From positions 7,770,981 to 7,834,980 of the forward strand of contig OX579640.1 in assembly GCA_951230915.1 (NCBI GenBank): 64,000 bases of DNA, given 5' to 3'. Below the pieces are notes generated by a model. The model saw only the letters and a program-made list of their open reading frames with translations. It ran no database searches and had not been told where the DNA came from. This document shows, in pieces, positions 48,758 to 60,652 of the stretch. The DNA is from Antitrichia curtipendula (taxonomy: Eukaryota > Streptophyta > Bryopsida > Hypnales > Leucodontaceae). Made by a program: the position numbers and the translations under genes. The first letter of the stretch is position 1. Every line of letters starts with the position of its first letter.

Positions 48758-50408
48758 ATGGCTTCTTCTGGGACTTTTCGAGGTATGTCTCACTCGCTGG
48801 AATACACGTTTCCTCCGCCATGTTTTTTTGTTCCTCTCGGAGCTTCATTTGGCGTATTTTTTCTCTCTGTTGCAATGGGAAGTTAGGCATCGACAGGGTT
48901 TGTAATTCGGTAGGGTGTGAAGTTCTATTTCTTAGAATAATTTTGGGGTTTGACTTGGTTTCCACGGTTCGGAAGAGTAGATAATCAAAACCGTGGGGGT
49001 TTAGATGCGAAATTGACGCTTGTTTGAGCTGGTTCGAGAATTAGGGTTTATGGTGCTTAGCTACAGTATTGGATTTGTATGCGAGGATTGAGACTAATAG
49101 TACGTCGCATTGGGATATCATTTACTTTCATGATTGTGTAAGCGAGTGGTACGTTCGTGAATTGGTGTTGAAGAGGTAACCGATGTTCATTTTCTTTGCG
49201 ATGCAGTGTGTGGGTTATGATTTATGTGAGCGTTTCTAAAGTGTTGGTGTACGCTGGATTGTAGTTTTGAGAGTTTTAGTCCGAAGTTTGGGATCTCTGA
49301 ACACGTTTGATCTGAGTGCTGAATGAACATGCCATTACACTGGAACATCAGCACTGGTTACCAGAGGACGGGCTCAAAAATTTTATTTGAGATTTTGTGC
49401 TCAATTCTGAACGAAATGTTTTTTCTGATATCTTGTTGCAAATCTACTGAAAATGCGATTCTTATGAGCTATAATATGCCATTTAGCTTGAAGTGCTGAG
49501 ACCACAACAAATATGGTAGCAAACAAATACGATGACAACCAATGCAGAGTGCCAACGAGCAGTTTTTAAAAATAAAATTCATTTATTATTAGATTTATTC
49601 TGTTTCTTGCTCATTTGATGGTCAAGTCATGCAAGCGATAGATTTTGAGAGCTGTAAGTAACCTGCTTCTAGCACGCTTCAATCACATTTTCTGTTTTCA
49701 AAATTTGAAACCGCAAAGACCAATTGAAGTTCGCTGATTAGGGTTTCAAATGATGTCAGCAGTTCTTTTCCTATTACCGGTTTAAGAATATTCAAATTAA
49801 TCTTCTATTCTCTCTTCTCTTCTGGAATAACGTCTCGTGTCTTTGAAACTCAGTGCCTGTTTTATGCTTCATTTTTGGCAATTGTGTTCTAGAGCTTGTT
49901 TGATAATTGCGTCTGTTTGCAGCCCACATGATCTAGACAGAGTTTTCTTCCATCAAGTGCATGCAAGGGGCCATGGTATTGTTGTTTCAGTATCCCCCAA
50001 GTGACAGTAAGTGTGCAGCACGCATTTGAATAGCTCAATGATTTTACTTGATTTTATACTTAGTTTCAATTGTGTGTTTGTACAGGTTCAGTTTGAAGAA
50101 CTGGTCGCAGATCTGATCCCTACACTAGTCCTTTCCAGCCTAATCCTCATCATCCGTTCTCTATGAGGTGAAAGCTTGAATCTGTTGACCCCAATGGTCC
50201 AACGGGACCTCATCGTTTTTAGCATTTTTTAGTAGATCATATGAAGGCTTAGTTTTTGTCCAATTTATTCAAATTTGGACCAACACACTCAATGTTTTTC
50301 ACCGACTCTGGTAATATTAAATTTGGTCACATTTTAATTATATTTTTGACAACTGAAGTGGTCATTTTCAGACTATAAATCCTTGGTCCTTTAGGGGTTT
50401 AGGAAGCG
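48758..50408 (+). other. SCI1 spliced 5' leader (inferred), with a short upstream ORF
   Basis: Good splice signals give leader exons ending 48782 (CGAG|GTATG), 49923-50006 (TTGCAG| ... CA|GTAAGT) and 50086-50167 (GTACAG| ... GAG|GTGAAA), with an acceptor at 50402 just before the start codon. Splicing would create a 12-codon upstream ORF, MASSGTFRAHMI-stop, from ATG 48758. The exons themselves carry stops in all frames, which fits a leader. No transcript data are available, and this could instead be an unrelated short transcript. Confidence 0.5.
50189..50397. mobile_element. Short TTAA-type element, copy K, in the SCI1 leader
   Basis: It is 209 bp long. It starts CCCCAATGGTCC after TTGA (50185-50188) and ends GGTCCTTTAGGGG before TTTA (50398-50401). 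The terminal repeats match other family members. The right end lies 11 bp before the SCI1 ATG. Confidence 0.7.
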
Positions 50409-53400
50409 ATGGCTGCGGATGACAAGGAGAGCGATGAACGTCGCCAATCTCGCAGCTTAGAGAGAGACCGAGGCAAGCGCCGCAGGCGGCACCGTTCTGA
50501 TAGCCCTTCCCCCCCAAAACAGAGACGCAAGCGCTCTCGTTCTCCCGCCGCTGAAGATAAGCACAGGCACAAAAATTCAGCTGAGAAACATGAAGACAGT
50601 AAAGGTCATGAGCTGAGTAACAGGAATATGTCGGAGGAAGACAATGGCAGGGAAGTGGCCAGGAAAAACGGTGTGGAAGATGATGAGAAGGCAGGAGCTA
50701 GAAAGAGCAGCAAAGAGAATCGAAAAGTTGAATTGCATTCAAGTGGCGTATCCAGCGAGGACGCATATTCAGGCAGTGAGAGTGACAGAGGAAGGACAAA
50801 AAAGTCAAGAAGCAAAAATCTCAAGAGTCGGAAGTCCAAGAGTAAGCACCATCGGCATGTACGTTCAGAGTCAGAGCAGGATGAATCGCAGACCGAAGGC
50901 ACATCTGGAGAGAGCTCCGAAGATAGTGAAGATGAGTACAGGAGAGCCAAGAGACGAAAACGGCTCAAGCAAAAGGAGAAAGATGAGCGTGAGAGAAAGG
51001 AGGAACGAAGACGGAAGAAGGAGAAGGTAGACCGTGTGAGATGTGTCTGTATTGCCTTGATATGTCTTTCTTTTGCTCTACCTTTATATTCTTTCCACTC
51101 TTACCTCATTCCATTTTTATTGTGCTACGATTTCTGCAGGCAATGTGTTTTACTTCCAATAATTATCTCATGTGATTGTGTGCTGAAGAAACGGAAGATG
51201 AAGGAGAAGGAACGAGAACAAGAGAAGAGAAAGAAAAAGAAAGACAAGGTGGAAAAGCGAGCCAAGGGTCCAATAACCGAATCCTGGGGCAAATATGGGA
51301 TTATTAAAGAACTCGACATGTGGTTGGTGTTTTCCTTTCAAATGCTTATTTGCAGTCCTTACTTTTCAGTGGAGAGTAGAATTGACTGAAGGACTTCGTG
51401 AATCTTTATCCTTCCTTCTTGTTCGTTGGTATGATCTATTAATTATTTCGTGGGTCCTGACTTGTTTCGGCATGGGTAAATATAACGTTAGTATCTTATA
51501 GGAGAATATCTGCCTCCTGATTATCATTCTTCTTGTTAAACTATAAATGGACACATTAGAGAATTTCTGATGCATTTTATTTCGTGTTTTGCAGGACAAG
51601 GAGGCCAGAATTTAGTGCTTGGTTGGCAGAGGTGAAGAAGGTATTGCCCTAACTTTTAAAATAATTACCTTACTCTAGTAGCCGAAAATCATGTGTGTTT
51701 TCGACAGACATTGAGCGCCTACAGAGGTTCTATATCTATGTGGATGTTTAATGTGGATATATTATTTCTCCGACTAATAATAATTGATAAATCTTGTGTT
51801 ACTGGTTGTGCTTTGTGGTAGGTGAACCTGGAGACTTTGACAAATCGAGAGGAAAAGGACATGTTTAAACAGTACGTTTTTGGATGATTATACATAACCT
51901 CTCAATCTCTGTTCTCTGAAAGTGAAAATAGTGCAGAGGTTTCCTTAAAATTCTAGATTTGAAACTGAAACCTTTACGAGCGGTTTTAGGTTAACTGTGT
52001 GAGTTCATATAACTGACCTCTCTTCTCATTCGACTCATATACATGGAGAAAGTTCTACGCAAGTGCTGGATCTTTTTTTTGCTAGTTTCATGCACTTTCT
52101 GAAGTCTTACTGTACTTTGAGTATTATGCTTTTGGTTTAACATCAACAACTCTTTTGATAGGTACATGGAAGACTACAACACGGCGACTTTTCCTTCCAA
52201 AAAGTATTAGCCTGCACTTAAGCGTTCGTTCTCTCTTATCTTTTGGATAAAGTTGACAGTTTTGTATGGGTGGTATTTTCTTTTAAGTTTGAATGCCTTG
52301 GAAAACGTGATGATTTTTTGCACCTTTCCGGTTTGGATTAATTCGGCATTGAAAAATGTTTTAACACTATGAGATCGTGTGGTCCTTATGAATATGCACT
52401 GATCTTTTGTGGTACAGGTATTACAATATTGATATATACCATCGTAGAAAGGTGACCAAACAGAGAATGAAGGGCATGAAGGATATGCTGAATAAGCAAT
52501 CTGAGCGTACTGAGTTCAACGATGAGGAGCAGAGGCGGTATGCTTTGAAAATTTCTTTTATATTTTGGGCTGAAAGAATTATGAAGGGTGTGCTTGGTCA
52601 ATCTCACCGCGTTATCATCCTTTATGCATTTGACTAAGGTCATGATTTCATGACTGTTTGCAGGCAAGAACTTATAGCTGAACGAGCAAAGATGAAGGAG
52701 ACTGAGTTGGACAAAATCAAACGCACAATGATGGAAACTGGCATGGTACTGTACTTCGTTTGATTTATTACAATATATTTCCTCTCAGTTAGATGGAGAC
52801 CAACCACAAATAGGAGGTGCATTTTGTTTTGCAAGTTTTAATTTGTTATATCGGTCTGCAACCCATGCCTTTCCATTGACTATTTTCTTGACTATTATTG
52901 CCTTGATCCAAATGTTGAGTGTTAGTTTTTGGTCGTAACCTATGGCTGATAAATCTATGTTTCCGGTTACTGAGGTGAAAAGCATGTGTGATCTACCTGT
53001 GGATCAGGGGAAAGCCATGAGGGACCAAGCTGTGTTGCGGGAGGAAATGCAGTATCACTATCGGTTGGGGAATACTGAGGTACCTCGCTTTCTTTTGGAC
53101 TACTTGGAATTGAGTTGATATTTGAAGCAAAAATGTTTTAATTATTGCAAGAAAAATGTGCTTAATTAATCCACTAAGTGCCAAAATGGCCAGAAGTGGC
53201 TTCTCCGTATCTATAGGAGTTGAATCGAATCATTTAGGAAGTTTCAAAGAAGATAACAAAGTGTATTCTAAGATAGAGCATATCATGTCCTACAATTTGA
53301 ATAATACAAATGTGTTTTGGAAGTTACTATAATCAACCATTAGCTGTCAATGTCTCGGTCAATGTGGATTAGTTGGGCACTTAGGAGTAACCTATTATGC

Positions 53401-53498
53401 AATATATCAGATTGTTCCTTAACCCTTTCTGCTTGTTACAGGCCGCGGAGAAGATACAGAGACGTCTTGAGCCAGATGTACCCGGTGCACTCTTCTGA
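50409..53498 (+). CDS. SCI1: SCI1 (style cell-cycle inhibitor 1) homologue, nine coding exons
   Basis: Coding exons: 50409-51026, 51189-51322, 51595-51640, 51822-51871, 52162-52203, 52418-52537, 52664-52745, 53008-53079 and 53442-53498. They total 1221 nt (406 residues), and every junction is GT-AG and in phase. Residues 1 to about 225 are a charged, low-complexity Arg/Ser/Lys/Glu region resembling an SR-type nuclear tail. The conserved part follows: ITESWGKYGIIKELDMW, RRPEFSAWLAEVKKVNLE, YMEDYNTATFPSKKYYNIDI, FNDEEQRRQELIAERAKMKE, LREEMQYHYRLGNTEAAEKI and QRRLEPDVPGAL. In tobacco, SCI1 is a nuclear protein that restrains cell proliferation in the style; a plant without styles would use it otherwise, so only a nuclear role is inferred. 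The gene looks intact. Confidence 0.93.
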
Positions 53499-54200
53499 TC
53501 TTTACTACAAAAGCTGGAGCCTGGAATTGTTCATCTAGACATTTCGCATATTCCCGAAATTGTTTTCTGTGCAAGATCGCAAGTTTTCGTGGGCACGAGA
53601 GTCATCTTTCAACAGTGTGTGAGATACTTAGGCTTGAAGTTTCAGCAGACAAAGGTGTTCCCTTACATGATCAGGGTACACATTAATAGGTTTGAATCGC
53701 CCATTGTTGCTGCTTTTAGCTATTTGTCTGAGTGTGATGTGATGTACTTGAGGTGGCTTGCAAACACTTCTGACTTTGATCAAGGTTGCAACTCTGGAAT
53801 CTGTAATTAAGCATGGCCTTGTGCAAAAAAATATATATGGCTGTATCTCTGTTTGTGGTATTTTTTCTTGTTATTACTCCTGCCATCATAGTCGTATGCC
53901 ATCCTTGCTCTTGTTTCAGTTGTCACACTCCAATATTTTGGAGTTTTCTTGTTTAGCGTATCGAGTAGTGAAAAATCTGATATGGCGTTAGAGAGCACTT
54001 GAATTTTGCAGATGAGACGTCACAACCGGTCCCATTCTATCACTATTGCCGTCTGTTCCTTCTCAATGTAGGTTCCAAAGGATCTAGAAGGTGTGGAGCT
54101 ACTTGCCTCGAGTCAATCTAGATGCAGGCCTGCAGGGCCTTTTGTTCTTTGTTGTAGTCCTCCTTTTCCCCTTTAAAATAAAGAGCTCAACTCTTATGTA
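53499..54200 (+). other. SCI1 3' untranslated region (inferred)
   Basis: Non-coding, moderately GC-containing sequence follows the stop. AATAAA near 54176-54181 could be the polyadenylation signal. The exact cleavage site is unknown. Confidence 0.45.
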
Positions 54201-54440
54201 TTGACTAGTCGGAGTAGTCGCTGTTGCTCGAAAGTAAGCTTGTTTGTATGGCTGGCACAAATGTATTTGATAATATTCCTGTCCCCGATAGTACTGAAGT
54301 ACGAATGCCAGTCTAACATCAATATCATTTTCTATGTCTTGGGTCTCCTGGAAAGCAGCTTACAAGCTGCATCGTGACTTGCAGATAAGGCTCTCTCTCG
54401 TGGGAAGTTTCTACTGTTTTGAGGTAAAATTTACATAAGC

Positions 54441-54723
54441 TAACTACACCTAAAATCGATCGATCAAATGAGCAATTCAGCATGGTTCCCATGGTTCCCA
54501 TTATTATGTAAATTATGTGGGGTCTTGTTGGTAGTCAGAAGGAGATTCTAGAGCCTCTTAGAATGCATTTTTTGGACATCATATGAATAAACTACAAATT
54601 TTCAAAGTGCTGAAAATAAGTGCTTCTATAATCAACCCTAAACTCTCATGAATAGTGGGAGTACATTTTAGGTAAGAATTTTTAGGGGTTGGTTTTAGAA
54701 AGGGTCGAAATTAGGTGTAGTTA
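54441..54723. mobile_element. MITE-like element, TAACTACACCTAA family, copy 2
   Basis: The left end is TAACTACACCTAAAATCG and the right end AAATTAGGTGTAGTTA. Inverted similarity extends outward to ATAAG on both sides. The interior is the reverse complement of 4830-5108. Confidence 0.75.
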
Positions 54724-55021
54724 CCTTATATTTGGATACAGGCTTTGAGTAAAAAAAACCATCTATATGTTTTGGCACATGTTCCAACATTAAATTTACA
54801 TTAAATTTTTGCAAAATATGCATGTATTTATCTAATCTAAGTAAGAAACTAACCCTAAAGAATTGACCAAGACATTCAAAGTATGAACATAAAAATGTCT
54901 TAAGCATAGCTAATTTTTGTTTTATCATCCATCAATTTTTTTGTAGATTCTTGTGCTAGTTCTTTTACACTTATATTGTATGTGTTTTTTGAATTTTTTA
55001 TTCCAAGTATTCTATATTTAA

Positions 55022-56143
55022 TCCCTATAGGACCATACAACGTTTGTTTGTCAATATAGAAATTTTGGATAGGTATGTGTAATTGGAGATTTCTACATTT
55101 TAGATTGAAATTTTAATAGAAGGTGGGGACAAGGAATGTCTTTTATATGCAATAAATTTCATGACATTTAGAAATACAAGTCAAAAGTTATGGCCTAATA
55201 GAGTTAATCGTAAAAGAACCCCCAATTTGAAACAGGGTGTTAGAAGAAGGTCTAACTAAGAATAGTATAGAAGAAACATAGCCCCAAACTCCATTGGACC
55301 TCAATTTTGGTGCTCTAGGGAATTTCTTCTTATGTTTTCCTTGAAATTCTAGCTCGTGGTCCTGCATTGTACATACTTTACGATTAACTCTAATATGTTA
55401 TTTTTTTTTGTTAATAGACAGTCCAGGAAAATTAGAAAAAATCATTTTTTTCAAAAACAAAATTTGAAGTTGATTTTTAGAATTATATATACGTGGAAAG
55501 CTTTGAAAATCATTCTATTTTTATCAATGAGCCAAAAGTTATGAGGAGTTTTAGTTTGTGGGTAGTTGTGGATTCTCTGCTCTAAAATAAACTTTAAAGT
55601 CCTTTATTTAATTCAATTCTCAATTTTTTTTGAAAAAAATAAAATCATAGGATGTACATTGTTTATTATAACATTTCAACTATAGGGATTGGAATTTTTC
55701 AATTCCATAACTAAATTTGTAACAATTTTGTATTTTGAATCATTCTCTACTTCTTTCTACTTAATATTTTTTTTCTATGTGTTGTATGATTTCAAATGAT
55801 CAAGAAAATTTCAAGCATAAAGCCAATTTGCCTTTAAGAATGAATCCAAAGAAGAACTTCTATTTTGGACATTTTTTCATACAAATGTGACCTTGTGAAG
55901 TGCAGTTGCCTTGTTTTTCACAGGGCCAAAAAAATGATTTTAGTGAATTTGAATGCTTATATCTTGCAATCCACGTGGTGAAAATTGCTGAAATTTTTAC
56001 CACATGTTTTTAAGTCAGAACATTACAAGATCTACAATTACATGTGTCAAAAAAAAAGTTCTTTTTCAAAAATTTGGTACTTGTAATAAAAATGGCTTTT
56101 TAGAATGTTTTTGGTGAAACCATAGTCATAGTCCTTTTAGGGT
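55022..56143. mobile_element. TTAA-flanked element, copy C, with nested insertion
   Basis: The left end is TCCCTATAGGACC after TTAA (55018-55021) and the right end CCTTTTAGGGT before TTAA (56144-56147). It aligns with copy A in the same orientation, once the 190-bp insertion at 55201-55390 and its duplicated 5 bp are removed. Confidence 0.8.
55201..55390. mobile_element. 190-bp MITE nested in copy C
   Basis: The terminal inverted repeats are GAGTTAATCGTAAA on the left and TTTACGATTAACTC on the right. TAATA is duplicated on both sides (55196-55200 and 55391-55395). Copies A and B of the host element read straight through this point, which proves an insertion. No coding capacity. The superfamily is not assigned; a 5-bp duplication is unusual. 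Confidence 0.85.
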
Positions 56144-56147
56144 TTAA

Positions 56148-57550
56148 AAGTTAGTCATTGTCTAGTAAATGCATATAATTAAGTAAACTTGAAATTCTCT
56201 TTTGATATCCAACAAGATCCAACAAGTCAACTTCAATAGTTTGATAATAGGAACCATGTTCAAATGGTCAAGGTGGTTTGATTGATTGTAGACCCTTTGG
56301 TCCTTGCACATGTTACATATTTCTTTATATACAATTTATTTTTTTTGCAATAGAACAACAAACATTAGAGAATTTTCTACATGTATTTTGATCAATTCAT
56401 TTTTTTAAAAGAGAAAAAAAGACTCATTATAGGTGGTCAAACCCAAAACATATAGCTTCCCATTGTTGTTCTTTGTTGTTCTCAAGATTGTACAATCTTA
56501 TGCCATGTATTGAAAACGTGTAGAGTTATTCATGAAATTCATAAAATCTTGCCTTCACAACCCCAATTCTACACTAAGTTGTCACAATGCAAGCTGTTGT
56601 ATAGTTTTCTCTACATTAGAGCACAATGCAAAATTGGATCAAGAACCAAGTCTAGGGTTGAAACACACTTGGTCTTATTTGACCTAGGGTGCAAAAATCC
56701 CAAAATTTTCATTGGAGCAAGTGTAAAAATCTATTTCCTATTGTATAGTGGTTAATTTTGTATTTAGTGATTTCTTAAAGTTTCCTCAAAACCATTGATT
56801 CTAAATACAATTTCAAAATTTTCACCTAAAAGTAAATAATAAATTCCCACATTTTCTTACAAAAGAAAGTTTTCACAAGACCAAATCTGGTCTAGTCATG
56901 GTCCAAATCTAGTGGCTGCAAGTGGGGCAAGGGTGATACAGGCTCTTGGTGTACTTTCCCATGTAATGTAGAAGAAGAGCCAACAACTAGTTAGAGATGA
57001 GCTCATTAATTTTTCCAAGCAGATGAATTCTAATGAGAACTATAGGCAAATTATAGATTCATACTTCAAAAAGATTACTAATTTTTTTTTAAATGCAAGA
57101 AATAAACTAAGCTTATCAATAGGTCATCACATGATTATAGAAAACTTGAAGTTTAGGTGGTTTTGGTTCAAATTTTTTCCATGTGGCTTGTTTTTGTTAT
57201 TGGGTTGGTGGAGCACCTTGCACCTTGAAAAATAGACAATTAAAAAATCATCCATTTTGTACATTCATCTATCATCCTCATCATCCAATGGGTATAATTA
57301 ATAAACTTCATCCAATTTTTAGTGAATCTTATATTTCTATGAGATGTTTTTGGTGATTCCATCCACTTTTCTCTTATTTCTTCTATTTTTTTCTAACGTA
57401 AAGGGAGCCAATAAGTGAGAAACTGGCAAAAACTTGCTCAAAATTGGAATACTGCTGCCTTCCCTGCCCTCAATTCTGCCATGCATTGATCTCTATGAAC
57501 ATCTACCGTCAATGAAATAGTAAGGGTGAAGAAATAGTCTTTGTAGTTGG
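56148..57550. other. Spacer
   Basis: AT-rich sequence with short frames only (for example 56510-56755), none recognisable. Confidence 0.5.
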
Positions 57551-57799
57551 TAAGTTACCACTTGGTTGATAGCACACACTTCCTTACTAACAGTGAAAAG
57601 CGGATCTGCCAACCCCGGCACCTACTCCCTGACGTGGCACGACCTCCCAACCTCCCCTGACAGGTAACCCAAGTACGAACGCCAAGACCTACCAACCAAC
57701 CCCAAGACCTACCCGTGTAGTAAGTAGTGAGTGGAACCACAGTACCTCCCACCCTGACCAGGTACCTGCCAACCTCAACCCGCGGCCCGAGTACCTACC

Positions 57800-59271
57800 T
57801 GCGTTCCAGGACAGTTTCTTTTGGCGCGCGGTCCGTCGTCCTCCTCCCCACCGTACTACGTCTCCCCCGTACGGACTCACGGCGTTGAATTCCACTTCGC
57901 ACTGACCGACCCACCATTTTTAGTCACCGATTTCCTCGTCAAGCTCCCTGCTCCCCCCCACCAAAATTCCTGCGAAGCTACGAACGAAGCTTTCCCATCC
58001 CAAATGGTGCCAAATGGTGCATGGACTCCCAGAACAGCTGAAAACGTACAACGCCTTCCTCAGATCTTTCCCAATTCCGTCTCCAGATCGGTAGAATCGT
58101 TCGCAGACAAACGAGCGCAAGCGGAGGTCAAGTTTGCGTGGTGGGTTTCCATTCTAGCAGCAGAGATTTGGGGTGCGCACTTTGGGATTCTTACTGTGGG
58201 AGGCGCAGTTGAGAGAGGGTCATTAGAAAGCTGAGGTGAGTGGAAAATTTTCTTGCACTTGTTGGGGTTGTGTGATTGTTCTTGTTTGTGGAGGAGTGAT
58301 GTGCTTTTTGATTCCGAGGAGAGGTTTTCGTTATTGAGGATTTTGGAGGATTTTGGAGGATTTTGAAGAGGGTTTGGAGGTTTGGATTGCGTGATAGCGC
58401 TTCTTTAGGGCTTTAGAGGTGGGAGTGTGAGGAGAAGTGTGGAAGGAGCAATCTCCGAGTTACTAGCGGTTCTGGAATTAGTGTGGATTTGGTTGAGAGG
58501 AGTAGTGTTTGTTTTTTGTTTGTTGGTGGGGAGTTTTTTAGGGTGGTGATGAATTGGAAGGTAGTCGGGGAGGGGGAACATTTGTGGTGGTAGCCGTTCC
58601 CATGGGTTTGGGATGTGTTGAGGGAAGCGGTTTAGTTCCGTTTCTTTTACGGAAATTGGGTGGAGAGTCGATTCTTGTTTTGATGATTTTGACGCCATAC
58701 TCTGTTTTTGAGGTCATGAATTTTTTTACATTTGAAGTGAGATAGGGTGGTTAGAATGTTCGTGTCGCCCTCAATCGATTGACTGTTGGGCTTATGGTGT
58801 ACAGAGATCACCTGCGACAGGATTGATATTGAGAGAGATTTCTGTCACTAGCCAATGGTTTTGGAAGGATATCGGATACGGTGGTGTAGTTTTGGGGTAA
58901 TTTTACAGAGACCAAGAAATGGGTGCGCAACGTGAGATCATCGCCAACGTCAGCTGAAACATTTTCTTGTCAACTACTTGACCTTTTGCGAATGTATGTG
59001 AAGTACCAGAGGTGCCTGAACAGGACGACTATGGGTTGCTTGTTTTCACGGTTTCAAATGAGAGCTTTACTTCAGCGAGAGCCTCCCAACACATCGAGAG
59101 AGTGAAGGTTTGAACTCACTCATCTTCCGGAAGGGAGTTCGATAAGCTCCGAAACCAGACTTGAAGAATTATAGGCGCGTTTCAGATATTATTACTGTTG
59201 AGAACACAACAAGATGTTCAAGTTTCTTTAGCAAATAGAGTCGACATAGCCAGTGAGAGGGTGGCACGATC
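57800..59271 (+). other. Promoter and 5' leader region of the DUF1218 gene (inferred)
   Basis: This is GC-richer than the surroundings. A donor-like GAG|GTGAGT lies near 58234, and acceptor-like GTACAG lies near 58803. The frame at 57821-58234 has no recognisable domain and is more likely leader than protein. The leader exon structure cannot be fixed from sequence alone. Confidence 0.4.
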
Positions 59272-60652
59272 ATGAAGATATGTGCGGTGTTTATGCTGGT
59301 GCTCTACCTTTGCCTGGGAGCGTTAGCAGCTTATTTCGGATTTTCTGCAAGACACTCAAGTAAAACCAGAGTGAGTGATCACTTTGAACTTCCCATTATT
59401 GTCTTCACAACAATACTTGTTTTTGTTTTTGCAGCTGGAATCATAGTCTGTTGGAGTTTCCTGTGGAGTTGACGTTGTAACAGGAGTTGCACTGCTACTG
59501 CCACTAGGGAGGAGGGGCCATAGACTGGGGTTTCAAAACATTGAAATTTCTGAGTGGAATTGTGCAGGAATATCATCCCTTGCTTGTCAGAGATATTTGT
59601 ATCTACCCGGACAGTCCCGCACAAACGACTGGGCTTCTGGCTGGACTCATCTTACTTGTGGCCCAAATGCTTGTGATCGCAACATGTGGCTGCTCATGTC
59701 GTTGGAGCTCCAGGAAGCAATTGAAAGGCGTGAACGCCAGTGTGGTTGGGCTTGGCTGCATTCTTGGCTGGTCAGATTCTAACCCCACCTTGGTTACCAC
59801 GTCATAATTTAGAAAATGCTTTTCCGTCACTGTATCCAATTAATACCAAATATGTAGGGAATTGATAGATCTGTGTAGGGATCACTTTGGGTAGAAGAGA
59901 CAAACTCTTTTGGGATCAAATTATGCAATCACTAAATGTATGATGATTTCTTATGCAATCATACAAACGTTGAGGTTGTAGACCCACTGTTGAATGGACA
60001 GTAGACAACTCGTTTTCCATTCAAAGATGAGCCGCCATAGATGTTTTAGCCAAGTAATGCTTACACCCTGCTTGCTTATTTGAGTTGCGAACCAAGTGTA
60101 TTGGAAGAGATGAGTTTTTGTTGGCAACAGGGTTCGTTCAATGAGAGACTGGATGTGATCCCTAACGGTTTTAGTATCGCCTACCGTATAAGCTTGTATT
60201 TGCACATCAAAATGGTGACGTACTTGCCTGATGGCATGTGAAAGAAGCTTATAATCTGGTCAAAGTTTGGTCCAATTTGAACAAGTACTAACTCATTCGC
60301 ATGTTGTATTCTCCCTGATGGTAGTCTTTGTTTCCAATGCTGGTTGTGCAGTTTGGCCACTGGTTTGTCGGCAGCTTTTTTCGCATCTGGCGCTGCAATG
60401 GGTAGACCAACGGAACGGTACAGAGCTCGCCACAAGACCAACACTTCGAAGGATTGCGCGGAGCCGAAGTTCACCGTCGCCATTGCATTGCTGTTTGTTG
60501 CTCTATTTTTTGGATTCATATTCTACCTCGGAATCATTCGAGAAACTCGAAGACGTGTTTTGACCACACCATTGCCGCAGGTGATGCCGCCCACCGCTGC
60601 CGTGCTTGAGAATCCCTCGGGTCCTCAGGACTCGTCGCCTCGCCCTGTATAG
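59272..60652 (+). CDS. DUF1218 family four-helix membrane protein, three coding exons
   Basis: Exons 59272-59370, 59568-59770 and 60352-60652 give 603 nt (200 residues) with in-phase GT-AG junctions (AGA|GAA, TG|T). Residues 4-25 form a signal-anchor-like helix. The family hallmark follows: DICIYPDSPAQTTGLLAGLI into LLVAQMLV and a Cys cluster CGCSC (about residues 42-78). A third helix lies about residues 90-115 (VVGLGCILGCLATGLSAAFF) and a fourth about 140-165 (FTVAIALLFVALFFGFIFYL). A Pro-rich tail of about 35 residues follows. The plant DUF1218 family includes VCC/DEAL and MWL proteins, tied to leaf vascular patterning or wall lignin. The exact role here is unknown. The gene looks intact. 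Confidence 0.88.

Noticed and set aside
50606..50968. Minus-strand 120-codon frame opposite SCI1 exon 1
   Set aside because: It is the mirror of a low-complexity Arg/Ser/Lys/Glu-rich region and is Leu/Ser-rich only for that reason.
57821..58234. 137-codon plus-strand frame before the DUF1218 gene
   Set aside because: No family signature; it ends at a donor-like GTGAGT site and fits a GC-rich leader better than a protein.
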